From contig CAVLBP010000044.1 of the NCBI GenBank assembly GCA_963661325.1, forward strand, positions 1 to 17,937: a DNA stretch of 17,937 nucleotides. Reading direction: 5' to 3'. The translations under genes and the position numbers were made by a program. This document shows, in pieces, positions 1 to 6,481 of this stretch. Position 1 is the stretch's first letter; the number at the start of each line of letters is the position of its first letter. Source of the DNA: Pararoseburia sp963661325. GTDB lineage: Bacteria > Bacillota > Clostridia > Lachnospirales > Lachnospiraceae. The notes below the pieces were generated by a model. The model was not told the DNA's origin. It searched no databases and was given only the letters and a program-made list of their open reading frames with translations.

Positions 1-138
1 ATATAGGATAAATACATTAACCTATATAAAATAACATATAGATTTTACTACTAAAGAATTAATAAAACAATACTATAGTTGGAAAGATAGATACAAATAA
101 AAAGATAATATGTTATTTTAAACAACAAAAGAAGATAA

Positions 139-155
139 CATCTGATAATCAGATG
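139..155. promoter_or_regulatory. 17-bp perfect palindrome, operator-like
   Basis: CATCTGAT at 139-146 and ATCAGATG at 148-155 are exact inverted repeats around a single central A. The site is 38 bp upstream of the candidate -35 box for the VanZ-like gene, a position where a dimeric regulator could bind. The partial match CATCTGGATGAT at 272-283 downstream of the promoter may be a second half-site. No regulator is identified, and a role as operator is inference only. Confidence 0.3.
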
Positions 156-193
156 GATAGTCTATTCTTAGATTTTCTACAATCGTATAAAAG

Positions 194-222
194 TTGCACT
201 TTGGCTTAAATACAATTAAGAT
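194..222 (+). promoter_or_regulatory. Candidate sigma-A promoter for the VanZ-like gene
   Basis: TTGCAC at 194-199 and TAAGAT at 217-222 are separated by exactly 17 bp. Transcription would start near 229, about 80 bases before the ATG at 309. Confidence 0.45.
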
Positions 223-308
223 AGAAACAGCCTGATTTTGGCGCAATTGATAGAGATAATTACATTGTGCCATCTGGATGATATAAATTGCAGGAAAGAG
301 TTCAAATT

Positions 309-806
309 ATGAATACCAATACACGAAAACCATACAAATGCAAATCAACTGCATACCTCGTCCTTTCCATCCTCTGGATGCTACTGATCTTTTCCTTCTC
401 GGCGCAGCCGGCGACGGAATCGACCAAGACAAGTCTGCGCGTCGGTATGACGGTAGGAAGTGTCTTAATACCGGATTTTTCTTCTATGTCGAAAAAAGAC
501 CAGACAAAGTATGCCNNNNNNNNNNAGAGCATCGAGTTTCCGGTGCGAAAGACTGCCCATGCGACAGAGTATGCTATTCTCGGTATCTTACTTACAGCCA
601 CTTTGGCATCTTTTGAAAAAAGACATTATGGACTCTTTGGCTGGATCCTTGGGACAGGCTATGCGGCAACCGATGAATTCCATCAGTTATTTGTTCCGGG
701 ACGGAGCGGGCAGGTGACGGATGTCATGTTAGATAGTGCGGGATGTCTGCTGGGATGTATGTTACTTTGTACCATTTATCATCTTTCCAAACACCGCAAA
801 TTATGA
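309..806 (+). CDS. VanZ-like family membrane protein (contains assembly gap)
   Basis: About 165 residues of a small polytopic membrane protein of the VanZ-like family (PF04892). The family is named after the teicoplanin-resistance accessory protein, but most members have no defined role, so no resistance function is implied. Family marks visible: an N-terminal membrane helix ending in FSFSAQPATES, the RKTAHATEYAILG segment opening the next helix, and TDEFHQLFVPGRSGQVTDV followed by a last helix rich in Gly, Leu and Cys. The ATG at 309 is chosen over an upstream in-frame TTG at 288 because AGGAAAGAG (292-300) sits 8 bases before it. Ten Ns at 516-525 interrupt the gene between the first and second conserved blocks. 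The frame is preserved on both sides, but the true number of residues there is unknown. The gene reads into queT with no terminator between them. Confidence 0.85.
   Translation: MNTNTRKPYKCKSTAYLVLSILWMLLIFSFSAQPATESTKTSLRVGMTVGSVLIPDFSSMSKKDQTKYAXXXXSIEFPVRKTAHATEYAILGILLTATLASFEKRHYGLFGWILGTGYAATDEFHQLFVPGRSGQVTDVMLDSAGCLLGCMLLCTIYHLSKHRKL
516..525. other. Assembly gap of 10 N inside the VanZ-like gene
   Basis: Ten undetermined bases. Unlike the gap in rho, the two flanks do not resemble each other. The round size suggests a scaffolding placeholder, so the real distance may differ. Confidence 0.95.
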
Positions 807-812
807 TAAAAT
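784..812 (+). promoter_or_regulatory. Candidate promoter for the preQ1 riboswitch and queT
   Basis: TTTCCA at 784-789, a 17-bp spacer and TAAAAT at 807-812 overlap the end of the VanZ-like gene. The expected start near 819 is just before the first riboswitch stem base at 828, so the layout is self-consistent. Confidence 0.5.
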
Positions 813-827
813 CATAAGGATTTACAA

Positions 828-869
828 CGTGTGTTCGAAACCATCCACACGTAAAACAAAACTAAGGAG
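828..869 (+). promoter_or_regulatory. preQ1-I riboswitch controlling queT
   Basis: CGTGTG (828-833) pairs perfectly with CACACG (846-851). The 12-base loop between them starts with TTC and is C-rich at its 3' side. An A-rich tail and CTAA (862-865) follow. This matches the known type I preQ1 aptamer: stem, UUC-initiated loop of the same length as in the Bacillus subtilis queC leader, adenine-rich strand, and a terminal CUAA that folds back into the pseudoknot. CTAA overlaps the ribosome binding site AAGGAG (864-869), so ligand binding should hide the Shine-Dalgarno sequence and lower translation of the transporter gene. No terminator hairpin follows the aptamer, which favours translational control. 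Confidence 0.85.
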
Positions 870-877
870 AATTACAT

Positions 878-1372
878 ATGAAAAAAACAAGTGCGTTACG
901 ATTGACCCAGGCCGCAATGATTGCGGCTATTTATGTGGTACTGACCTATTTTATCAGTGCCTTTGGACTCGCAAACGGTGCGATCCAGGTAAGGATCTCA
1001 GAGGCTCTGACTATCTTACCGATCTTTACACCGGCAGCGATCCCGGGACTTTTTGTTGGATGTTTACTCAGCAATATCCTGACCGGATGCATGGCACTCG
1101 ACGTGATCTTTGGCAGTCTGGCAACCCTGATCGGTGCGATTGGCACTTATCTTTTAAGAAAGACCAAGTTTGCCTTTACCTTGCCGCCGGTGATCGCCAA
1201 TACCATCATTGTACCGCTCGTACTCCGCAATGTGTACGGATTAGAGGATGCGGTATGGTATCTGATGCTGACAGTCGGCATCGGTGAAGTGCTTTCTATC
1301 TGCGTTCTGGGCATGATCTTAAAGAAAGCCCTATGGAAACACCGCTTCAAGATCTTTAAGACAGAAGAGTGA
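878..1372 (+). CDS. queT: QueT-type queuosine precursor transporter (ECF S component)
   Basis: A 164-residue hydrophobic protein of the QueT family (COG4708), the substrate-binding membrane subunit of an energy-coupling-factor transporter for a queuosine precursor such as preQ1 or a related base. Visible family features are an N-terminal KKTSALRLTQAAMIAAIYV helix, the QVRISEALTILPIF segment, a GLFVGCLLSNI segment and the DVIFGSLATLIGA block, with about five or six membrane segments in total. The ATPase and T subunits of the transporter are not in the window and are probably shared with other S components. The ATG at 878 is fixed by AAGGAGA at 864-870. The preQ1-I riboswitch directly upstream independently supports the substrate. 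Imported precursor would feed tRNA queuosine modification. Confidence 0.92.
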   Translation: MKKTSALRLTQAAMIAAIYVVLTYFISAFGLANGAIQVRISEALTILPIFTPAAIPGLFVGCLLSNILTGCMALDVIFGSLATLIGAIGTYLLRKTKFAFTLPPVIANTIIVPLVLRNVYGLEDAVWYLMLTVGIGEVLSICVLGMILKKALWKHRFKIFKTEE

Positions 1373-1424
1373 TCCAACACCTGTCTCGCACATGGATTTA
1401 TAATTAGTAGGAAGGGATAAGAAT

Positions 1425-3191
1425 ATGAAAGAAATCTTGGATTTGATCCGAAAAGAAATTACAGATGCTTTCGTGGCGTGTGGCTACGATGAAAAATATG
1501 GCAGAGTATCTTTGTCAAACAGACCGGATCTGTGTGAATACCAGTGTAATGGTGCTATGGCGGCAGCCAAAGAATACAAGAAGGCGCCGATCGCGATCGC
1601 TACAGAGGTCAGTGAGAAATTACAGGACAACCCTATGTTTGAAAGTGTCATCGCCTGCCCACCGGGATTTTTGAATCTTATCCTTGCTCCGACCTTGCTG
1701 ACAGACTATGTCAATGCCATGGCAGAAGACGACAGAAAGGGTGTAGATAAGGTTGCAGAGCCAAAGACCGTGATCGTTGATTACGGCGGACCAAATGTGG
1801 CAAAGCCACTGCATGTCGGACATCTTCGTTCTGCCGTGATCGGCGAGAGTGTTAAGCGCATCGGCAAGTTCATGGGTGACAATATGATCGGTGATGTGCA
1901 TTTAGGAGACTGGGGCTTACAGATGGGACTGATCATCACAGAACTTCGTCTGCGCCAGCCGGATCTTTGTTATTTTGATCCGGATTATACAGGAGAGTAT
2001 CCGAGCGAACCTCCATTTACGATCAGCGAGTTGGAAGAAATCTATCCGACCGCCAGTGCAAAGTCAAAAGAAGATGCTGCTTATAAGGAAGAAGCCATGA
2101 CGGCAACCTTTGCATTACAGCAGGGAAATCGCGGCTATCAGGCACTTTTAAAACATATTTTAGATGTGTCAGTCAGCGATCTGAAAAAGAATTATGAGAA
2201 TCTGAATGTGTCCTTTGAGTTGTGGAAAGGGGAATCCGATGCGCAGCCATACATTCCTGACATGGTAGAGAAGATGAAAAAAGATGGTTACGCCTATGTC
2301 AGTGATGGGGCACTGGTTGTTGATGTTAAGGAAGACACCGATACCAAGGAGATTCCACCTTGCATGATCTTAAAGTCAGACGGAGCATCCCTTTATGATA
2401 CAACGGATCTGGCTACTTTGATCTGGCGTATGGAAGATTATCATCCGGCGAGTGTGATCTATCTGGCAGACAAGCGTCAGGAGTTACACTTTGTCCAGGT
2501 ATTCCGTTGCGCAAGAAAGACCGGCATCGTACCGGATACGACAGAACTCAAATTCATCGGTTTTGGCACTATGAACGGTAAGGATGGCAAGCCTTTCAAG
2601 ACAAGAGAAGGCGGTGTTATGCGTCTGGAGACTCTGGTTTCCGAGATCAACGAAAAGATGTACGAAAAGATCATGGATAACAAGACCATGGATGAGGACG
2701 AGGCGAGAAAGACAGCCCGGATCGTTGCACTTTCTGCGATCAAGTATGGGGATCTTTCCAATCAGGCATCCAAGGATTATATTTTTGATATTGACCGCTT
2801 TACCTCTTTCGAGGGCAACACAGGTCCATACATCCTTTACACGATCGTTCGTATGAAGTCTATTTTGCACAAGTATGAGGAGAGTGGCAAAAAGGTAGCA
2901 GATGCAAAGATCCTGACCGCAGCATCCGAGAGTGAAAAGTCTCTGATGTTGGAACTTGCCAAGTTCAACAGTGCTATGCGTGGCGCATACGAAGAAAATG
3001 CACCGCACAGGATCTGTGCTTACATTTATGATCTTGCCAATGCATTCAATCACTTCTACCATGAGACCAAGATCATGACGGAGGAAGATGAAAAGAAGCA
3101 GGCAGGCTACATCCGCTTGTTGGAACTGACCAAGGAAGTCCTAGAAATCTGTATTGATCTGCTGGGATTTTCTGCACCGGAAAGAATGTAA
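1425..3191 (+). CDS. argS: Arginyl-tRNA synthetase
   Basis: 588 residues, class I synthetase that charges tRNA-Arg with arginine in the cytosol using ATP. The N-terminal Arg-tRNA synthetase domain occupies about residues 1-85. The catalytic Rossmann core carries the HIGH-type signature HVGH at 130-133 within GGPNVAKPLHVGHLR. As is usual for ArgS, the second signature is degenerate (FGTMNGKDGKPFKTREGG) rather than a canonical KMSKS. The C-terminal DALR anticodon-binding domain starts near YTIVRMKSILHKYEE and ends in the typical LLGFSAPERM. Length is normal for the family. The start has AGGAAGGG about 8 bases upstream. The stop lies one base before the ATG of the radical SAM gene, so the two are surely co-transcribed. 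Confidence 0.97.
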   Translation: MKEILDLIRKEITDAFVACGYDEKYGRVSLSNRPDLCEYQCNGAMAAAKEYKKAPIAIATEVSEKLQDNPMFESVIACPPGFLNLILAPTLLTDYVNAMAEDDRKGVDKVAEPKTVIVDYGGPNVAKPLHVGHLRSAVIGESVKRIGKFMGDNMIGDVHLGDWGLQMGLIITELRLRQPDLCYFDPDYTGEYPSEPPFTISELEEIYPTASAKSKEDAAYKEEAMTATFALQQGNRGYQALLKHILDVSVSDLKKNYENLNVSFELWKGESDAQPYIPDMVEKMKKDGYAYVSDGALVVDVKEDTDTKEIPPCMILKSDGASLYDTTDLATLIWRMEDYHPASVIYLADKRQELHFVQVFRCARKTGIVPDTTELKFIGFGTMNGKDGKPFKTREGGVMRLETLVSEINEKMYEKIMDNKTMDEDEARKTARIVALSAIKYGDLSNQASKDYIFDIDRFTSFEGNTGPYILYTIVRMKSILHKYEESGKKVADAKILTAASESEKSLMLELAKFNSAMRGAYEENAPHRICAYIYDLANAFNHFYHETKIMTEEDEKKQAGYIRLLELTKEVLEICIDLLGFSAPERM

Positions 3192-3192
3192 G

Positions 3193-4140
3193 ATGGAATA
3201 TTATTCACTGAATGAGTACCTGCGCCATACCTTTGGCACCAAGGCATACAAGATCTCGCTGGATGCAGGCTGTTCCTGCCCCAACCGTGACGGACTTTTG
3301 GATACCCGAGGCTGTATTTTTTGCTCGGCATCCGGGAGTGGTGATTTCGCAGAACATCTGGATATGCAAAAGATCCTGCAAAAGGCAAAAAAGGGCGAGA
3401 TACTGACAGAGGCAGACCAGAGTGCCTTGCGTCAGGCTGTGCAAAAGCAGTTGAACGCAGGCAAAATGAGAGTGGAAAAAAAGAATAAAGCAGGCAAGTA
3501 CATTGCCTATTTTCAGGCGTATACAGGCACGTATGCGCCTGTTTCTTATTTGCGCCCGGTCTTTGAGGCAGCCATAGAACCGGAAGACGTACTTGCCCTA
3601 TCGGTGGCGACCCGGCCGGATTGTCTGGATGATGAGATCTTGGATCTTTTGGAAGAATTAAATCAGAAAAAGCCGGTATGGGTAGAATTGGGACTACAGA
3701 CCATCCACCCGGCGACCGCGGAATACATCCGGCGCGGGTATCCGCTTTCGGTTTACGATGCGGCGGTCAGTCGCCTAAAAGAGAGAGGTTTGGAAGTCAT
3801 CGTGCATGTGATCTTAGGACTGCCGGGTGAGACAGCCGACATGATGAGGGAGACGGTCTCCTATGTGGGAGCGTCCGGCACTGATGGCATCAAGCTGCAG
3901 TTGCTTCATATATTAAAGGGGACAGATCTGGAAAAAGAATATGAGGCGGGAAGATGCCCTGTCTTTACCATGGAAGATTATGTAGGCTTAGTGGCAGACT
4001 GTATCAGTCTTTTGCCAAAAGATATGGTCATCCACCGCATGACAGGCGATGGGGATAAGAAGACCCTGCTTGCGCCTTTATGGAGCGCGGACAAGAAGCG
4101 TGTATGGAACGCCTTGCAGCGCGAGATCGCCAACCGCTAG
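3193..4140 (+). CDS. Radical SAM protein, TIGR01212 (YtqA/YhcC) family, possible MnmL
   Basis: 315 residues of an Elp3-related radical SAM protein. The cluster-binding cysteines are C29, C41 and C44 in CPNRDGLLDTRGCIFC, the spacing typical of TIGR01212 proteins. LSVATRPDCLDDEILDLLEE and WVELGLQTIHPATAEYIRRG are the further conserved strands of the radical SAM barrel. The start is the ATG at 3193, which has GGAAAG 8 bases upstream. An in-frame ATG at 3154 lies inside argS and adds residues outside the family pattern. From memory, Bacillus YtqA has been proposed as MnmL, acting in conversion of cmnm5U to mnm5U at the tRNA wobble position. No mnmM/ytqB partner follows here, so the specific role is family-based inference. 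Translational coupling to argS fits a tRNA-related role. Confidence 0.85.
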   Translation: MEYYSLNEYLRHTFGTKAYKISLDAGCSCPNRDGLLDTRGCIFCSASGSGDFAEHLDMQKILQKAKKGEILTEADQSALRQAVQKQLNAGKMRVEKKNKAGKYIAYFQAYTGTYAPVSYLRPVFEAAIEPEDVLALSVATRPDCLDDEILDLLEELNQKKPVWVELGLQTIHPATAEYIRRGYPLSVYDAAVSRLKERGLEVIVHVILGLPGETADMMRETVSYVGASGTDGIKLQLLHILKGTDLEKEYEAGRCPVFTMEDYVGLVADCISLLPKDMVIHRMTGDGDKKTLLAPLWSADKKRVWNALQREIANR

Positions 4141-4173
4141 ATCTTGCAAGGCTGTCTGTGAAAAAGACCAAAG

Positions 4174-4204
4174 GGGACGCTTTTGGTGGCAAAAGGAACG
4201 TCCC
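4174..4204. repeat. Hairpin repeat of the GGGACG(TTCC) family, copy 1
   Basis: GGGACG (4174-4179) pairs with CGTCCC (4199-4204), and inside it CTTTTG (4180-4185) pairs with CAAAAG (4190-4195), leaving a GTGG loop and a three-base bulge. On the minus strand it begins GGGACGTTCCTTTTG, the same 15 bases that open copy 2 at 10769-10783. No T-run follows on the plus strand, so it is a weak candidate for the terminator of argS and the radical SAM gene. Confidence 0.6.
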
Positions 4205-4299
4205 TGACTTTAGACACATGGCGGGATGTGTATAAATTTTATGACACGCACCAGACTTTGTATATGCCAAAATATAAGTAAATATGTGGAAAAAATGAG

Positions 4300-4330
4300 A
4301 AATTTTTGTCAATTTTTTGACGAAAAATTT
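4300..4330. repeat. AT-rich inverted repeat in the atp leader region
   Basis: AAATTTTTGTCAA (4300-4312) and its near reverse complement TTGACGAAAAATTT (4317-4330) flank four Ts. The T-run continues past the right arm. It could be a weak terminator for upstream transcription, a regulator site, or only compositional. The function is unknown. Confidence 0.35.
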
Positions 4331-4471
4331 TTTTGCCCAGATCACCTCTTGTTTGAAGAAAAAAACAATGTGCAATTTGCACAAAAAGAGGGTGGAAATT
4401 TCCAAATGACAGGGGAAAGATACATGAAAAACAAGTAGAAAAAAATCCTTTAAAGCCTGAAAAATCAATGA

Positions 4472-4500
4472 TTGACATTAAATTTTTGCAAGACTAAAAT
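4472..4500 (+). promoter_or_regulatory. Strong sigma-A promoter of the ATP synthase operon
   Basis: A perfect -35 box TTGACA (4472-4477), a 17-bp spacer and TAAAAT (4495-4500). Transcription should start near 4507, giving a short leader of about 43 bases that ends in an unusually complete ribosome binding site, AGAAAGGAGGT (4533-4543), for atpB. Confidence 0.8.
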
Positions 4501-4549
4501 CGTATCGTAAATAAGAAAATTATTACATATTAAGAAAGGAGGTATACAG

Positions 4550-5236
4550 ATGGATGCTCTGGTAAATGGTCTGATGGAAGAGTTGAATTGTGAGACTGTC
4601 TTTACCATTCCCCTCTTTGGCGGGATCCCCATTTACGAGTCTGTGGTCGTTACATGGATCATCATGGCGGCACTGGCGATCGTGTTCTTTTTCCTTGGCA
4701 GAAACTTAAGTGTAGAACACCCCGGACGCAGACAGATCGTAGTGGAGACCGGTATCAAGGGCTTACATGACTTCTTTGTCGAGACCGTAGGAGAGAAAGG
4801 AAAAGATTACATTCCATATCTCTCTGCTGTAGCCATCTACATTGGTGTGGCGAATCTGATAGGACTTCTGGGATTCAAGCCACCAACGAAGGATATGAAT
4901 GTCACAGCGGCATTGGCACTGATGAGTATCGTATTGATCCAGGCTTCCAGCGTTCGTGCCAAGGGTACGAAAGGTTGGCTGAAAAGTTTTGCCGAACCTA
5001 TGCCGGTCGTCTTACCGATCAATATCCTGGAACTTTTTATCAAGCCATTGTCCCTATGTATGCGACTGTTTGGTAACGTCTTAGGTTCCTTTGTTATCAT
5101 GGAACTCTTAAAGATGGTCGTACCGGCAGTGGTACCGGCAGTGTTTAGCTGCTACTTTGATATTTTTGATGGTCTGATACAAGCGTATGTATTTGTATTC
5201 CTGACCGGGTTGTTCATAAAGGAAGCAACCGAATAA
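4550..5236 (+). CDS. atpB: F-type ATP synthase subunit a
   Basis: 228 residues, the membrane stator subunit that forms the ion half-channels of Fo next to the c-ring. The essential arginine is R172 in SLCMRLFGN, the counterpart of Arg210 in E. coli. The conserved final helix reads FDGLIQAYVFVFLT with Q211. Five or so membrane helices are visible, starting with VVVTWIIMAALAIVFFFLG. First gene of atpBEFHAGDC, with a near-perfect Shine-Dalgarno sequence 6 bases before the ATG. It has no atpI upstream, unlike the Bacillus operon. Confidence 0.96.
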   Translation: MDALVNGLMEELNCETVFTIPLFGGIPIYESVVVTWIIMAALAIVFFFLGRNLSVEHPGRRQIVVETGIKGLHDFFVETVGEKGKDYIPYLSAVAIYIGVANLIGLLGFKPPTKDMNVTAALALMSIVLIQASSVRAKGTKGWLKSFAEPMPVVLPINILELFIKPLSLCMRLFGNVLGSFVIMELLKMVVPAVVPAVFSCYFDIFDGLIQAYVFVFLTGLFIKEATE

Positions 5237-5272
5237 ACAAAATAAAATTTGAAAGAAAAAGGAGAAAACATT

Positions 5273-5503
5273 ATGTCATCAACATTATTAGTAGCCATTG
5301 GAGCAGGTATTGCAGTATTAACAGGTATTGGAGCAGGTCTTGGAATTGGTAAGGCAACATCTTCCGCAGTAGATGCGATCGCAAGACAGCCGGAAGCAGA
5401 AAGCAAGATCTCTAAGTCACTTCTTTTAGGATGTGCCCTTGCCGAGGCAACCGCTATTTACGGTTTCGTTATCGCACTTTTGATCATTCTTTTCCTGAAA
5501 TAA
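5273..5503 (+). CDS. atpE: F-type ATP synthase subunit c (predicted proton type)
   Basis: 76 residues forming a two-helix hairpin, the monomer of the Fo rotor ring. The first helix is glycine-rich (GAGIAVLTGIGAGLGIG), the polar loop is ARQPEAES, and the second helix contains the ion-carrying glutamate E58 in CALAEATAIYGF. Compared with the sodium-binding Ilyobacter tartaricus subunit, the positions of Gln32, Val63 and Ser66 are I25, L56 and A59 here, so the sodium ligands are missing and proton coupling is predicted. The ATG at 5273 is chosen because AAAGGAG lies just upstream. An in-frame TTG at 5249 would translate through that site. A gap of 36 bases separates it from atpB. Confidence 0.96.
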   Translation: MSSTLLVAIGAGIAVLTGIGAGLGIGKATSSAVDAIARQPEAESKISKSLLLGCALAEATAIYGFVIALLIILFLK

Positions 5504-5527
5504 TAAAGACGAAAGGAAGGCACAGTT

Positions 5528-5980
5528 ATGCTGAGTATAGATCCATGGAACATCCTGTGGACGGTAGTCAATCTGTTAGTCCTTTATGCTATCTTTAAAA
5601 AGTTTTTATATCAGCCGGTCATGAATGTGATCAATGCCAGGGATGAAATGGTCAAAAGCCAGTTCGCAGATGCAAAAAAAGAGCAGGAAGATGCCAAAGC
5701 ATTGAAGGCTGAATATCAGGATAAGTTGGAGAGTGCAAAGACAGAAGCAGACCAGATTATTCTGGAGGCAAGAGACCGTGCACAAAAGGAGCACGAGAGA
5801 ACTCTGGAAAAGACCAGAGTTGAGGCAGATGCCATGCTTGAAAAAGCAAAAAGTGATATTGCAAATGAGCAGGAAAAGGCAACGAAGGCAGCGGAAGCAG
5901 ACATTGCGAAGTTAGCGCTCATTGCAGCAAGAAAAATTGTAAAGACAGGTGATGCTCATGACGCAGGCAGCAGTAAATAA
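5528..5980 (+). CDS. atpF: F-type ATP synthase subunit b
   Basis: 150 residues of the peripheral stalk protein. One N-terminal membrane helix (about residues 7-27, including WNILWTVVNLLVLYAIF) is followed by a long charged helix of Lys, Glu and Ala that dimerises and reaches up to F1. The C-terminus contacts the delta subunit. It is slightly shorter than the usual 155-170 residues, still within the family range. GGAAGG precedes the ATG. The last 23 bases overlap the start of atpH in another frame, so translation of the two stalk subunits is probably coupled. Confidence 0.95.
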   Translation: MLSIDPWNILWTVVNLLVLYAIFKKFLYQPVMNVINARDEMVKSQFADAKKEQEDAKALKAEYQDKLESAKTEADQIILEARDRAQKEHERTLEKTRVEADAMLEKAKSDIANEQEKATKAAEADIAKLALIAARKIVKTGDAHDAGSSK

Positions 5981-6476
5981 TGCAAAGGTTTTGTACCAGT
6001 TGTCTGTAGAACGTGCGGTTGTAGAAAAAACGGATGCACTCATCTTTTTGACACCGGAACTTCTTAGTGTTCTGGAAAATCCGACCATCGATGAAAAGAA
6101 AAAGCAGGAGATCATTGAGCGTGTATGTGCGCTGGAAGAGATCCCACAGGTCATGGTCAATTTCCTTAAAATGATGAGCCATCTGGGAAACTGTGATATG
6201 ATGCGCCAGATCTTTGATGCTTATTACCAGTACTGGGATGAGCAGAATCACATCATGCGGGCGCAGATCATTTTTGCAGACCAGCCGGATGAGGCGACAC
6301 GCCATGAGGCAGAGCAACTGTTACAAAAGAAGTATCCAGATTATAAAATAGAAATGACGGAGAGCGTGGATGAGTCGCTTTTGGGCGGCTATGTGATCCG
6401 CGGATTCCATGAGGAATTTGACAGAAGTTATGAGGGCAGACTCCGTCAGTTAGAAAGAAAATTAACCGGGAGGTGA
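5958..6476 (+). CDS. atpH: F-type ATP synthase subunit delta
   Basis: 172 residues, the cap protein (OSCP homologue) that joins the b stalk to the top of F1. The N-terminal helical bundle spans about residues 1-105. The conserved C-terminal signature is ESVDESLLGGYVIRGFHEEFDRS written in two parts: ESVDESLLGGYVIRG and FDRSYEGRLRQLERKL. The ATG at 5958 is preferred because AGGTGA at 5947-5952 lies 5 bases upstream. The ATG at 5952 and GTG at 5949 overlap that site. It overlaps atpF by 23 bases and ends 5 bases before atpA. Confidence 0.94.
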   Translation: MTQAAVNNAKVLYQLSVERAVVEKTDALIFLTPELLSVLENPTIDEKKKQEIIERVCALEEIPQVMVNFLKMMSHLGNCDMMRQIFDAYYQYWDEQNHIMRAQIIFADQPDEATRHEAEQLLQKKYPDYKIEMTESVDESLLGGYVIRGFHEEFDRSYEGRLRQLERKLTGR

Positions 6477-6481
6477 CCCCT

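Larger units (their letters stand above)
1..308. other. AT-rich gene-free region at the window start
   Basis: No convincing coding frame is present. The first 120 bases are very AT-rich, clearly more so than the genes that follow. Short inverted repeats are visible: ATATAGG at 1-7 pairs with CCTATAT at 21-27, and CTATAT at 22-27 could instead pair with ATATAG at 36-41. ATGTTAT at 110-116 pairs with ATAACAT at 135-141. A 17-bp perfect palindrome and a promoter lie further right and are listed separately. The stretch may be an ordinary intergenic region or a contig end. I cannot tell what lies upstream. Confidence 0.6.
4141..4549. other. 409-bp gene-free region before the ATP synthase operon
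   Basis: It contains a hairpin of the GGGACG family just after the radical SAM gene (4174-4204), an AT-rich inverted repeat (4300-4330), and the atp promoter (4472-4500). No atpI-like gene is present between the promoter and atpB. Short open frames here have atypical composition and no recognisable product. Confidence 0.7.

Noticed and set aside
736..1287. 183-codon frame overlapping queT
   Set aside because: It overlaps a certain gene in another frame, and the product is rich in Cys, Arg and Asp without family features. A shadow of queT.
1399..1404. Perfect TATAAT before argS
   Set aside because: No acceptable -35 box or extended -10, and the predicted transcript would start at the ribosome binding site. 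Possible but not supported.
2484..3062. 192-codon antisense frame in argS
   Set aside because: Antisense shadow of a conserved synthetase, with no ribosome binding site or recognisable domain.
4226..4438. 70-residue open frame in the atp leader region
   Set aside because: No ribosome binding site of note, AT-rich random-looking product, and it crosses the inverted repeat at 4300-4330.
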